Part shown: piece after piece, positions 43,901 to 55,566 of the stretch
How positions within the stretch are numbered: position 1 is the first letter of the stretch
How the letters are laid out: the number at the start of each line of letters is the position of its first letter
Source of the DNA: Adiantum capillus-veneris
Lineage: Eukaryota; Streptophyta; Polypodiopsida; Polypodiales; Pteridaceae
Assembly (NCBI GenBank): GCA_014529385.2
Contig: CM043966.1
Span: 34,931,125-34,995,124, forward strand
Direction of reading: 5' to 3'
Length of the DNA stretch: 64,000 nucleotides
The notes under the pieces: model-generated
Seen by the model: the letters and a program-made list of their open reading frames with translations, nothing else
Told to the model about the DNA's origin: nothing
The model's database searches: none
Made by a program: the position numbers and the translations under genes

Positions 43901-44420
43901 GATGATTTTGTAATTGAGTTACTTCCCAAAGTCTACTATGGCAAAAGTGTGTTGATATTCAATTCCACAGGAGTTAACTATCACTTTTTCAAGCAGTCCT
44001 AAGGGTCTTTCAATGTGTCCATCAGCCAATTGCAATTTCATTTGAGTTTGTCTAATGGTTGGTTGTCTCCAAGATTCCCATACTGATTTTGTGACTATGG
44101 CTATGCCTACTTTACTATCCAGTATTGCCATGGTTTCTATATCATTATATTGCATTGGAAGGGTGGTGTTTCCTTCTTCCCTTTCATAGTATTCTCCAAC
44201 TTTGTTCATTGGAACAAATCTAATCTCTTTGTTTACCATTTTGTGTTTCAATTTTCCCAAATTTTTTGCGATTAGTCCTGTTATTCCCACCTTCTCTAGA
44301 GTTTTCTGTAGATCATGTCATAAATATGGTCTAATTTTTAATAGCTCTCCTAAAGTAAGAGTGCATTGGATGGGTGTAGACATGATTGAATGGATGTTGT
44401 CTACTTCTAGGGTCCGTTAA
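43901..44420 (-). pseudogene. Gypsy-2 aspartic protease
   Basis: CTLTLGELLKIRPYL and KMVNKEIRFVPMNKVGEYYE precede the active-site strand MAILDSKVGIAIVTKSVW, where DSG has become DSK. The flap-like part KLQLADGHIERPLGLLEKVIV and the closing IILGRPFM (about 43880-43900) complete the fold. The altered glycine suggests the catalytic site is no longer functional in this copy. It would cleave the polyprotein in the particle. Confidence 0.8.
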
Positions 44421-45246
44421 GCTCTTTTTACTTGAGTGGTTTTACACACTATGGATTCACCTTCATTATCTCCCAAGTACGAGGGTAATGTTTTCAAGGT
44501 CAATGGTTTAGACATTTATGAAGCTTCAGATCCGCAATCTCCATACAAGGATTGTACATCCATGTCCATATCAGGAGGTAGGTTGTCTAAGAAAACTTCC
44601 TCTATAGTAGCTGACTTCAGAGTTAAGCTCCCATCATTAATCTCTCTAACTTTTTTCCATAAGTGTCCTGGCTAGTCTTCTTCTACGAATGGAATTCCGT
44701 CTATGGCATCTTCACTGTCCGGCACTATAAGTTTTGGCTCTTTTGTTTCAAGGTGGGGTTCTACCACCACTTTAAATTTTTCCTTATTGGTTCCTACCAC
44801 AAGCTCCTCAAGTTTTGCCATACTCTCAAGCTTGGGTTTTTGTTTTTCTAGCATCTCCTGCATGATTCTTACCAAATTTTGATAAGCTTCAAGCTTAGCT
44901 GCTTCCATGTCTGGAGAAGGATATTATTTCCATTTGTTTTCAATGTTTTGGATTGCTTTAAGTCGTGCTTGGTAAGCTTCCAAGGCTGCATTAATAGGCT
45001 CAAAAATTTTGTCTACCAAAATTGGTCCTCCAGATTTCACGGTGGTTTCTTTGATTTTGCTTCCAGTTTTTTTCACCTTTTCCTGCAACAACTTCTTTGC
45101 TTTCTCCTCAATTTCAATCCTTTGTTTCTGTTTTCTCATCTCATACCTTTTTATTCTGCTTCTCTTGGTCTTTTGAAAGAAAATTTTTGTATTTTTTGAA
45201 TCATCAGAGGAGTTATGTTTCTTTTTCTTAGCTTAGGCTCTGGTGA
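44421..45246 (-). pseudogene. Gypsy-2 gag-protease spacer, coiled-coil-like
   Basis: Pieces such as KQRIEIEEKAKKLLQEKVKKT, PINAALEAYQARLKAIQNIE, EAAKLEAYQNLVRIMQEMLE and KPKLESMAKLEELVV are Lys/Glu-rich with heptad spacing, followed by an acidic stretch (VPDSEDAIDGIPFVEED). No catalytic features. Stops at about 44670 and 44920 and frame changes interrupt it. Confidence 0.65.
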
Positions 45247-48204
45247 TTACCTTGATTGAACAATCGGTTCACTCTCAGATGAGCTACTAGGTATCACTTG
45301 GACTACGTTCACTACTGTTTTACCCTTGTTTAAATGATTTTTTGGACAATCTTCAGGGAAGTGTCCTCCCTTTTTGCAACATTGTATGCAATAAGCTTCA
45401 ACTAGCATGAGGTCCTTGTCAGGCTTTGGACATTCATTCTTCCAATGATCATCTGTACCAAAGTTATGACAGTTTTCAATTCTTGGCTTAATCATGGGTC
45501 TTACCATAGGAGGTCTAACACCTTGATTAGCTACATAATACATTGGTGCAAGCTTTGGTGTAGCATAAGTCACAGGTTATTCCAATGGTGGTGGATGTGA
45601 ATTATACCAATCTCTTTCTACCATGATTGTAGATGGACTAGGCTCAGCATAGGGTGTAACAGGCACTGGTGCTTGTTTATCTATGACTCCCTCTGGATGC
45701 ATGTACTTTACAGGCACTGCATTATGTCCCAGATATGGAGGTTTTTGGCCCAACACGGGCTGAGGTCTTTCCATACCCATCGATGGTCTTTGAGCTGGGG
45801 CCATATTAGGCTGATATATGTACATGGGTTGTCCTTGCGGCCTCATAGGCACGTATTGAACATTCACATCATACTTTGGTCGGTAATAGCACTCATCCCC
45901 CGATTGCACACCATTTCTGTGACCTTATTGGTTGTCCTTGTTGAGGTATCCCTTGTCCTTGTTCCCTCATAGGTTCTTTTTGCATGTTATTCATCGTGTC
46001 ATTCATCCTTTTGAGCATGTCTTATATGGCTGAAAGCGGTGCTGCAGTAGCCGTTCCGACTTGTGCTGGTTTGGTGGATGTTTTCTCGCTTTGGTTATCC
46101 TTAGGGACATCTTCTTCATTGAAAATATCACAATTGTCTCCGAAGTCAATAGCATCTGACACACACTCTTCTAGGGGTGTATGCTTCTTGCTATACACTA
46201 TAGCATGAAGTTCTTTGTTTAGCAGTCCTTCTAGAAACAATGATACTAGTCTTTCTTTTGCAGATACTAGTTTGTTGTTTTCTCACTTTGGTTATCCTTA
46301 GGGACATATTCTTCATTGAAAATATCACAATTGTCTCCTAAGTCAATAGCATCTAACACACACTCTTCTAGGGTTGTATGTTTCTTGCTATACAGTATAG
46401 CATGAAGTTCTTTGCTTAGTAGTCCCTCTAGAGACAATGATACTAGTCTTTCTTCTGCAGGTATCTCGAGCTTTGGGCATCTTGCAATGTATTGCTTCAT
46501 TCGAGTTTCACAATCCCTAACAATAATTATGTTGGTCTGAGTTCTTGCTAGGCTGCATTATCCAATCGCTTTGATCCACCAATAGACACTAATTGTCAGG
46601 CACTCTTTGAACAAATGAGAGAGATTCTCACACCTATATGAGCCAATACCTCTGTCCAAAATCTTCATTCCTGTTAGCAGAGCCACACAAGAATAACTTC
46701 ATCAATATTGGCCACTGTGGATTCTAGATGTTAGTGGACTACCAATACCCATCTTGCTTCTGACTATTGTGAGCCCCACTATTTGTTAAGGGGGGAGAAC
46801 CAATCAATCTTGAACACTAGAGTGTGATATATACTCCTTGTTTGTGGAGTACAGAAATGCCTATGCTTGGGCCATTGCCAGGCTTTCCACTCGAGGTTTG
46901 ACTCAAGATAGACATCTCACACTTTTCCAATTTGATCTACCGTATTGTGTTTGATCCTCATTTTGGAACAAGTAGCTACAAATCCTTGAGCTAATGTATT
47001 CAAGTCCATGATTGACCTTGGTGGAATGTTTTGGAACCATGTCAATGCTTTCCCTTCTAATGTCATTCAAAACCCCTCGAATTGAGTATGGAAATCAAAT
47101 ATGCATTTTGCTCTTAAAACTTGCTCAAAGCTTGCTAAGTGGTCATATGGATCCCCAGATCCATTGTATTTTGTGACCCATTTCTGAAAATCAACTGGTC
47201 TGACACGTCTTTTTGGTTCAACTCTCGGTCTCCTGGCAGTTGGTCTCGTTCCGAGTCCTTCAAACCAGTTTCGATTGTAAATGGTGATGTAGCCTTGGAC
47301 TGGCCTTAGTGTCACCCGGTTTTCTTCGTGATGAGGTCATTTTTGGTTTCTTAAAATTACTCTCAGAAGATCTCTCACGGTGTTCTTCTCTTGGAATAGT
47401 TTTTGGTCCTTGGCCCAATATCCAATTCCTTATGGAGTACCCTTGGTATTTGGTTTGTTCCACCTCCTCAGGAATTATCATAACAAAGTTATTGTTATAG
47501 CAATCCTTAAACATGTAGGTCGGTAGATCTGTTGAACCCTTATCTTTGATCTTGAAGATATAGATGATCTTCATGGGTGTGAGTTGTCCTGATTTGGCAT
47601 GCAAAGTCCATAAAAGATCCTTGACGTTTCTATCCTCTCAACAATAAACCCCGATCCAAAGATTATCCGTACCATGCTGTTTCAAAGGCTTCAAATCAAC
47701 TTGATCGTATCCCTCGAATTCTAAAGTAGGTGGTCCTTCTTTTGCTGCCATATCTAGAATTATGATATTTACTTCTAACCCCCATTTGTCTATCATGTCA
47801 GGGTTTCCAACTTGTAAATACTGAGTTCCATTTCTATCCATGTACATTTTTTCTTGTTTGTTTGCCCTAATTTCCTCTTCAAACTCAATACCATGGTCAT
47901 CAATGTGAATAGCATACTCTTCATTAGGATCCAAGTAAACCTGAGCTCCATGGCAATTAGTCTTATAAAAAGAGAGTACATGCTTATAGCGCACTGTCAT
48001 TCCCGCTTGTGAGTGAGTTGAATAGGAAGACATTTCGGATGTTGAATATGAGAAAGTGTCTGAGAATTCCTTAAGGATAGTGTGCAAGGGATTGCCTTGA
48101 TTCACACTTTCTTCAGTGGATACTCTACTGGAGGTTTTTCCAAATATGCCTTGATTTTCTAGTATACGACCACATCTAAGGTTCATAAAGACTTGTGAAG
48201 CCAT
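45247..48204 (-). pseudogene. gag: Gypsy-2 gag with two zinc knuckles
   Basis: It starts at MASQVFMNLRCG (48204). After a less familiar N-terminal region (VYLDPNEEYAIHIDDHGIEFE) the recognisable gag core lies at about 47240-46900: DFQKWVTKYNGSGDPYDHLAS, FEQVLRAK, then across a stop MTLEGKALTWFQNIPPRSI. A 197-bp internal duplication follows (46500-46030). A Pro/Met/Tyr-rich stretch (45900-45580) leads to two knuckles: CHNFGTDDHWKNEC, whose second Cys is Phe, and CIQCCKKGGHFPEDC with an extra spacer residue. Several frameshifts and stops make it non-functional as read. Confidence 0.8.
46030..46500 (-). repeat. Direct duplication of about 190 bp inside Gypsy-2 gag
   Basis: SLEGLLSKELHAILYSKKHTT...DNCDIFNEEYVPKDNQSEKT (46450-46270) is repeated as FLEGLLNKELHAIVYSKKHTP...DNCDIFNEEDVPKDNQSEKT (46240-46085). 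TTGGTTATCCTTAGGGACAT starts at 46091 and again at 46288, a period of 197 bp, with about 90% identity. Confidence 0.9.
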
Positions 48205-49927
48205 GGATAGAGTACTTACCGTGGGATTGACTTGTTGTCAATTTCTTCCACGATTGCAACTTCTGTCAAGCTATCAATTTCTTGTCTGCAACCTGATTCC
48301 TGTATCAATTTTGATCAAGTTAGCTATTGTTTCACAAAGACTGTGTAGTTTTTGCTAACTATTGTGACAAGTCTATGTGTATCACTCCAAATCAAGCTAA
48401 GTGAGTCATCAGTTGAGACTTTCAGATTCCACTTTTGCAAAAAGTCAAAGGACTAATCTGCAACCTAAAAACTGAGTGAACATGTACCAGTTTGGATCCG
48501 ACTGAATCCAAAATTTCCCGGTGGCCTCGTATTATGTTGGTCTAACACTGTACAAGTTGAAAAGTAAAAAATGGTGTCTCTGTGTAGCACTAGTAAATAA
48601 TCACGATTATTTACTTTTCTCAAATTTTTGCACTTTTTGGCTTGATTTGCCAAGTATACACCTTGTTAACGTCCCTGGACAATTTTCACCAAGTTTGGAC
48701 AAAATTTGTTCAAGTTTAGTAACTGTTTCGTATCCGCAAACTGAGTTTTTAAGAATTTGGCTTAAGTCTCACTTTTGTGGTCCAAATTTCACCAAAATTG
48801 ATTTGTGTGGTCTACTTGATGTGCTTGACCTTGTGGTATACTCAAATGTGCAAGATTATCATTTTTTGTAGCAGATGTCAATAATCGTGATTATTTACTC
48901 CAACTATTTTTTTACAAGTTTTTGTCCCAATCTTGACATAGATCTATTAAGTATCTCAATTGAAGGTCCCTAGCCAAGTTTAATCAATTTTGGATAATTT
49001 TTTGTTCAAATGGTTATCAGTTTTTTATCTGCAAACTGACTTTGCAAATTTGGCCAGAATTTTCAATCCAATGATCCAAATCTTACCAAATTTGATTTGT
49101 GGGCTTATTATAACATGCTAAAGCAAGTGTTATGCTAACTTGGGTCAAAAATTTGAAAAATGGAGCAGATGTAAACAATCGTGATTATTTACTTCTAGCA
49201 AATTTTTGCATCTTTTTGATCAATTGAGCATGTACACATGTCTATCACATCAATATAAGCCTATGAATCAAGTTTCATTGAGTTTGAACAAAATTTTTTC
49301 CAATCTACACTCAAGTTCCCAAAAGTCAGTATAGACTTTAGTTTTTACCCAATTTTTGGTCAATTTGGTGATCCAAATTCTATGGTCCTTTACAAAAGTT
49401 GTTTGTACACATGCATAGAGTCTCTAGTATCAACCTTGGTCAGTTTTGAGCTGAAAGTAAATAATTGTGATTATTTACTTTAGGCCTAAAATGAGCACTT
49501 TTTTGAACTTTTTCACTAGATAGTCTTTTTATGAGCTATTTTAAGCCTTTGAGTCAAGTCAAAACTTAATTTGACCTAAAATGTCAAGAAAAAGTAAATA
49601 ATTTGAGTTTTTACAAACTCTTGAAATTTTTACCTCATTGTGTCCTTGATCTTACCCACTGGTTCATACAGCGTTTAAAGCATATACTCTCCAGTTGGAT
49701 TGGGTGGTTGGCAATCTTTTCGTGCTATTTTTGGCCGTAGTCCTGAAATTAAGCAACTTCACATAACAACTCACAAGTGTTTCTTTTGGAGAGAGTAATA
49801 TTTTGAAACCCACCTTGGATTCTTATTACCCTACTCCTAGGTTCAACTGCAATGGGGTTGTGGAAAGTGTCCCACAAACACTCGTTTTCTTGTTTTTTAT
49901 GGTTTCTTGAGCATTGATCTTAAGACT
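48205..49927. repeat. Gypsy-2 leader with diverged 288-bp units, each carrying a palindrome
   Basis: No gene seen. Palindromes are centred at about 48603, 48887, 49181 and 49467 (spacing 284, 294, 286 bp) and a weaker one at 49605. The best copy has arms AGTAAATAATC and GATTATTTACT around two bases. Between them only scattered phrases align (CAAACTGA..TTT, CAAATTT.ACCAAA.TTGATTTG), so the palindrome is much better conserved than the rest of the unit. Confidence 0.8.
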
Positions 49928-50859
49928 TGTCTCATCTACCAATTATTCTCAAAACCCTAATCTAATTCTACAATCCTAAAAGCACTCGTAAGTACGATTA
50001 CGTCCAAGCTACCTCTACACAACAAAAGACGACACGAATATAATTGTCATTCCATGGGATGAAGCTGACTCAACTAGTGCATAGAGGCTACAAGAGGTTG
50101 TCAATTTCTTGGAAAACAATAAATAACTCACATCTAACTCAAGCTACGCTCAAGTACTAAAATCACCAAAAGCCAATTACTCTCATCGGCAAACAAATCA
50201 CATCCGTTACAACATCAAACGACATCCAAACGTAACAAAACTTTTAGGACATGTTTATAAGACGTAATCACACATGCTTATGGTCTCAATTCCCACTTTA
50301 GGTCAAGTGCAAAAATTGCAATTATTAACATCAGTGAGTTTTTGACCTATTTGTTTTCAACCCAGAATGCAGCTAAATGCTTAGTAATGATGCCCCGATA
50401 CCCCGCCTATACTTAGTTTTTGATTTTGAAGTGTAAAATCCTACTTATGATGAAATTAGGCCACGGTGGCGATGCCAAAAGCTACAAAATACCGTAAAAT
50501 GCTTACATCAATGCGTAGAGCTCTTACCTAAGGTTGCAACGCAACAGACGCGACTGCAATGTGACAACTAAGGAGGAAGTAGGAAGCGCGAGAAGGAGAG
50601 AAGTGAGCATTGTTAGCTCCCGATGTGTATTTTATTATCTAAAAACTTAATAATTACTTACAAAAATTGGCCTTTACACCTTAGCCAAGGTTTTGGTGGT
50701 CAAAACTAATAGTCTGGGAGCTCTAACTAAAGATAGGTTGATACAATCTGGAAGCTTGTAGCCACGGCTCATCGATTACAAAGTTACATTGATCAAAATA
50801 ATAATTTTTTTTACAATGAGAGCTCCAAAAAGTGTATCCTGGTTAGCTTGTTGCTAACA
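49928..50859 (-). repeat. Gypsy-2 5' LTR
   Basis: In element orientation it begins TGTTAGCAACAAGCTAACC (50859) and ends near 49928 (inner border uncertain by tens of bases). Alignable to 31268-32173 with many substitutions. The sequence just inside is not a recognisable tRNA primer-binding site. Confidence 0.8.
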
Positions 50860-50864
50860 ACTTG

Positions 50865-51137
50865 GATGAATCCTTGTGTGGAAGTATACATAGAGAATGC
50901 GGTCCATGAACGAAATCATATCTCACCACCACTAGCTCCCAAATTCATGAAACAATCTGAGGATATTTTTCAAATTGTGGGCTACATATTTCATGTTGAC
51001 CACTTCTTTAAAAAAAATCCATTGAAATACCTATTTTTTCTCATTGCAAAACTCTTTAGTGGCCCTCTTTTTGTTGAGTTTCCATAAGGCTCCAAGAGTG
51101 AGCCCCTCTTTGCATGAGAGCATGACCAGCTAATAGA
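50865..51137 (-). repeat. Dispersed repeat R, copy 1, last piece
   Basis: GATGAATCCTTGTGTGGAAG, TCATATCTCACCACCACTAG, AATCTGAGGATATTTTTC and AGTGAGCCCCTCTTTGCATG match 52775-53062 closely. With 19850-20587 and 31205-31267 it makes a nearly complete match to R copy 2. Confidence 0.85.
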
Positions 51138-51145
51138 TCCTTAAG

Positions 51146-51438
51146 GGCTCAAGAGAAGATATTATTGATGGTAGATGAAGTGAAATTAGAGCGTTAAGGG
51201 GAGAGGGAAAAGAGAGAGAGATATATAGATAGATTAGGTCTCCCCAACATCAAGAAAATAAAAAATAATCTCAAAACATATTAAGTGCATAAGTGAAGGA
51301 TGAGTTTAGAAAATAAAAAGACAGATGAAAGTGAAAAGTCAACAGACATATGAAGGTGGAAAGTCAAAAGACCTTTTGTGTCCATACAAAACTCTCTATT
51401 CTCCTTACTTTCCTTTAGCATTTTCTTCTCTTCAAAGT

Positions 51439-51473
<35 letters not shown>

Positions 51474-53780
51474 GTTGCATCCTTCTTTTATAAATAGATC
51501 AAATATGACCTATGGGACCAAAGTTACGTGTGATGTAGTATGTGTATGGCTAATGAGTGACTCTTGATGCTCCAAAATTGTGGTGATGAGAGTCGCAATA
51601 GAGAGCTCACACTATGGCTGGGAAAGGAAAGTTTGTGAGTGTAATTCATGGCTAAAAATGTGAGGGAAACAAGTTCAGATGTGACCAAAAGTTGAGAACT
51701 CTAGTAGTCTGTGGTACTCAGACTCTCGAACTTGTAGTGAGTATAATGTGCACAATTGATTTGACTCTTTTCCATTTCCCCAACGCCCTATCTCACATCG
51801 AAGGGAGTGGGATCTAAGCCAAATAGATGTGATAGTGTGTATCACTGACAAGGGGATAGGATCAAGCATGTAAGGGTGAGTACTTTTTCCTCTTTTAGTG
51901 AAGAACATGGTTTTGTAGTTGGGTGCAATATCCATGTATGAAGCATGACCCACCCAATTTCTCCCAAGCCGTAATACATTGGCGTTGTAGAAAATATCTA
52001 TTCACTTGGGAGTCAATTGAGGCATCATGTAGAAAGTGTAATGCATCCCATCTCCCAAAGCACCTATTTATGTCTTGCATCCATTCCATGCTCAAGATCT
52101 TGCTTTTATGCATCAAAATCCCTCACATTGACTTCCTACAATTGCATGGAAAGCAAGCAAAAAAGTTAGAGAGAGAGAGAGAGAGTTTTTACTATATGTT
52201 CAAGTCTTGAGGTAAGGTTCCTTTTAAGGTTAGGTCAATAGACATTTGTGCTAGCAGGTTATTAGTAAGTGTTAGTAATCACTAAAAAAGGTTAATGATA
52301 TATTCACATGGGTAGAATGAGTTGAATGGTTGAAGAAAGATGGGTGAATGAGGTGAGGGAATCCTTGTGATGGTAAAGCCTTGAAAAACTTGGACTCACC
52401 CTTGTGTAGATTGTCAAAAAATGATCAACGGTTATCTTATTTTTCTTTTCTTTTTAACGTTGTCACCGCCTTTATCACCAATAATGAAAATGAGGATTTT
52501 GGTTCACAAGAACCCCCAATTTGTAGAGATCAAACATGGTTAACATGCTGAATTTTTATATATATTGAGAAGCGGTAAGATAGAATTGTAACTTAGAAGT
52601 CATAGAGAGAGACATAGAGATTGTGTATGTATGTAGAAGTTCCTATAAGGGCTATGGAGGTGAGAAGGAGGGGTAATGGTGAAGAGGATGAAAGATTTTA
52701 TGAAAGGTGAAGGTTTGAGTGCGGGATAGAGAGCAATGAGTGTGTGTGTGGAGAGGTGAGAGAAGAATTGGATGACTCCTTGTGTGGGAGTATGGATAGA
52801 CTAGGTCCACCAAAAAAATTCATATCTCACAACAACTAGCTCCAAAATTCAGGAAACAATCTGAGGATATTTTCAACTTGTGGGCTATATATTTTATGTT
52901 GACCAATTATTCAAAATCAAAGTGGAAGTAGATGCCAAAAATTCCACAAAAATACTTATTTTTCTCTCACTATAAAAGTCTTTAGTGGCCCTCCTTTTGT
53001 TGAATCTACATAAAGCTCCAGGAGTGAGCCCCTCTTTACATGAGAGCATAACCAGTTAATAGATGTGGACAATTCACAAATATGATATATATACATGATG
53101 CGAGGAAACAAATTATTCCATAAAATGTTCATGGAATCTAAAATAATGCCACCTCTATATAAATATAAAATGAAAAAAATTTAAAGATATGAAAATATAA
53201 GAAAATTAATGATGGGGTCCTCATTTATATTTATTGATGTAATCTAGAGAAAAGGAATGATTGGGTGTGAAAAATATTTTTATGGATTTTCCTTGGAGTA
53301 GATTCACCAAAATTTAGAGAGGCTTGCATGAATACGTTTATCTATAGAATAGAAAGCATGCACAATGGTAAGAAAAAATTATGGTATCAGTGAGTCAATG
53401 TATGTAGCATAATAAGGCAAATATCGCACATTTAGGCATACACAGTAAAATAAATATAAAGATAATAATAATTAAAAACACCCATATTTAGGTCTCCGTA
53501 CAATAAAATACTTACACACAAGTGGGCCATAATATATATATATATATTAATGTATTTTTGGTTCATCTAGCCAAATGACTGGCCCGCTGAGGGTTTTTAA
53601 GAGAGATATAGAGAAAGTTCCATATATCTCTCTAACTCACACACATCTATGTACAATGAAAAAGTGAGAATAGCCATAGTGTTTAGGTGGTTTTTCTTCG
53701 GCAAAGAAACTCTCTATAGCAAACGTGGATATCCAAAAAAATGGCTATTAATATCAATGTGCTAAACATGATAAGACAAG
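51146..53780 (-). repeat. Dispersed repeat R, copy 2
   Basis: Directly follows copy 1. Starts GGGCTCAAGAGAAGATATTATTG and aligns to copy 1 up to about 53062, then extends to about 53780 where only inverted copy 3 (61190 onward) matches (GGCCCATAATATATAT, TGACTCACTGATACC in reverse). It contains about 940 bp (51230-52165) absent from copies 1 and 3. Confidence 0.8.
51230..52165. mobile_element. Possible insertion of about 940 bp in R copy 2
   Basis: R copies 1 and 3 lack this stretch, which sits in the GA tract of copy 2. It includes AAAGTCAAAAGACCTTTTGTG, similar to the units at 17320-17500, and a short (CT)n. I see no terminal repeats, LTRs or coding domains; the borders are blurred by GA repeats, so the class is unknown and deletion in the other copies is an alternative. 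Confidence 0.4.
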
Positions 53781-54029
53781 CATGAATCATCATTGTACAC
53801 TTTTGGAAATTTGATACATGCCTGCGTATATAGAAAAGTATCAACCAAGTGCGTAGTTTTCCTACACATAGCAAAAACAAAAGTAGAGGGAGAAAGAGAT
53901 GATGGCTATGGAGTTTAGAGCTTCCTACCATAATCAAAAGTGATTATTAGTGGTCTACAAAGAACAAGTTCTAATTGATATGTGGTTTTGTGTACAATTG
54001 CTATCTATGTCACCCATCCTTTCCAAACA

Positions 54030-54710
54030 ACTTCAACATATGACTCTCAACATTGTCTTCTTGACAAGTACAAATTCATGACATAAGTTGTCCTCTACTT
54101 TGTTCACAATCATATTGGAAGTATAAATCCTCTTGTTTATTGCACACAAACATCCGACTAACGATGGAATTATTGTGTCTTCTAAGAAGCTTTGAAGTTT
54201 TTCAGGGGTTTGTCTCCAAAACTTTGGAAATATGAGATAAGTTCCCGACATATTCCACACGGTCTATATGGAGTATCACAAAAAATTAATGTGTTGCTAG
54301 CATGTAGATCCTTAAACACCCTCCAAAACAAAGTCAAATTCTTATGATAAACTCTTTTATAGCCAATCATAATATTTATATTTTGACAATTCTTATTGCT
54401 CATAAATATCTTGAATTTTGAATAATGCCTAGGAAAGAATATCTCAAGTATATATTGAGCTTTGGTTAGGTTATAGCAGCTCCATATCCAAGGTTAAAAA
54501 TAATCAAAACAAAAGTCCAATAAAGCTTCTGCATCACAATGCACCACATGATAAACTTCATCTTTGTCATTGACAATTTGAATGTGCTTGGCCCATGATG
54601 GAACAATACACCATGTCGCATTTCAACTGAATGAAGTAGTAAACCCTCTATATCTAAGATAAGAAGAATCTCATACATCGACCGGACCTTTTTGAGCAAA
54701 GAAGAAACTA
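54030..54710 (-). pseudogene. FCP1/NLI-interacting-factor-like phosphatase (HAD superfamily) remnant
   Basis: Reading the minus strand: MYEILLILDIEGLLLHS resembles the DxDGT-type nucleotide-phosphatase lead of FCP1-homology domains. Then VHCDAEALLDFCFDYF and, after a stop, PWIWSCYN match the FxVxIWSS stretch. NLTLFWRVFKDLHASNTLIFC, DTPYRPC matches the conserved D-D-S/T-P motif. FLEDTIIPSLVGCL continues the usual C-terminal helix. Stops and at least three frame changes make it a pseudogene. In plants such proteins dephosphorylate targets including the RNA polymerase II tail. It adjoins R copy 2 and might have been carried by it. Confidence 0.55.
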
Positions 54711-54719
54711 AGCAAGATC

Positions 54720-55150
54720 AAGAAATTTAAAATATCAAACCCCCCCACCCCCCCAGCTTGCACTCCCCCACCTAGCTACGCACCCTCCCCCTTTGCCTTT
54801 GTAGACAACTACCCTCTGTGTTGCCCAATCCTTCGCTTGGAACTCCTACAACCCCTCCACAAAACAAAGCTTTGGAAGCCTTGATTACCTCGCCCCAGAG
54901 GTTGTAGCCAGTTCCCCCCTACATGGTGTTGATCCGTCTACCCAACTACCATGCTTGCTATTTTTGCTCAAGCCACTATCTTTTGTTGACAAAACCCTAC
55001 TCAATGAATCGTTCCTATGTCCCCCAAGATCAATCAATGCACCTACTATATCACTCGTGCTCAAGATCCAAGTAGGTGTCACAAAAGTTTTTGAGTTGCT
55101 TCATTAGAAGGTACCTCAAGAGATATCCTCTAAAAATTTAAGGAGAAGGC
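54720..55150. other. Pyrimidine-rich stretch without a recognisable gene
   Basis: CCCC-rich and CTTT-rich sequence; no domain seen. A short minus-strand frame (54885-55082) has no recognisable feature. Confidence 0.5.
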
Positions 55151-55157
55151 CAATGCC

Positions 55158-55185
55158 GGTGATATGGGGGGGGGGGGGGGGGGGG

Positions 55186-55216
<31 letters not shown>

Positions 55217-55314
55217 TACCAGATTGGACAAAAAAGAGAGACTCAAGAGTTGAGAGACCTTTGGCTCTACGATGCGTCAAGACTAGGTGCGTGGATAGAG
55301 AGAGATCTATCACG

Positions 55315-55379
<65 letters not shown>

Positions 55380-55478
55380 GCTACCAAACCGGACAAAAAA
55401 GAAAGACTCAAGAGTTGAGAGACCTTTGGCTCTGCTATGCGTCAGGACTAGGCGCATGGATAGAGCGAGATCTATCAC

Positions 55479-55562
<84 letters not shown>
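55158..55562 (+). repeat. Duplicated unit of about 170 bp embedded in (GA)n/(CT)n and poly-G
   Basis: GATGCTACCAGATTGGAC...GATCTATCACGTG at 55212-55317 recurs as TATGCTACCAAACCGGAC...GATCTATCACGTC at 55377-55481. Each is followed by a (CT)n run and the first is preceded by G21 and (GA)n. The copies are about 90% identical. Confidence 0.9.

Positions 55563-55566
<4 letters not shown>

Larger units (their letters stand above)
31268..50859 (-). mobile_element. Gypsy-2: very large Ty3/Gypsy retrotransposon (19.6 kb), minus strand
   Basis: Direct LTRs lie at 31268-32173 (3') and about 49928-50859 (5'), with ACTTG duplicated outside (31263-31267, 50860-50864). R copy 2 shows the uninterrupted site, confirming the duplication. 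Minus-strand order is: leader with periodic palindromes, gag with zinc knuckles, protease, reverse transcriptase (YMDD), RNase H, integrase, a C-terminal extension with a second protease-like domain, a non-coding region with the same palindromes, and a long coiled-coil ORF. No chromodomain is seen. It carries a nested insertion at 34927-35629. LTRs have diverged appreciably, so it is older than Gypsy-1. I cannot name its lineage. Confidence 0.92.

Noticed and set aside
50865-53062. Two 270-bp direct repeats as LTRs of a small element
   Set aside because: No TG...CA ends, primer-binding site or polypurine tract; they are explained as the ends of two tandem R copies.
53683-53937. Minus-strand frame with a hydrophobic start
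   Set aside because: Part of it lies in R copy 2 homology; no domain was recognised and similarity to copy 3 does not preserve the frame.
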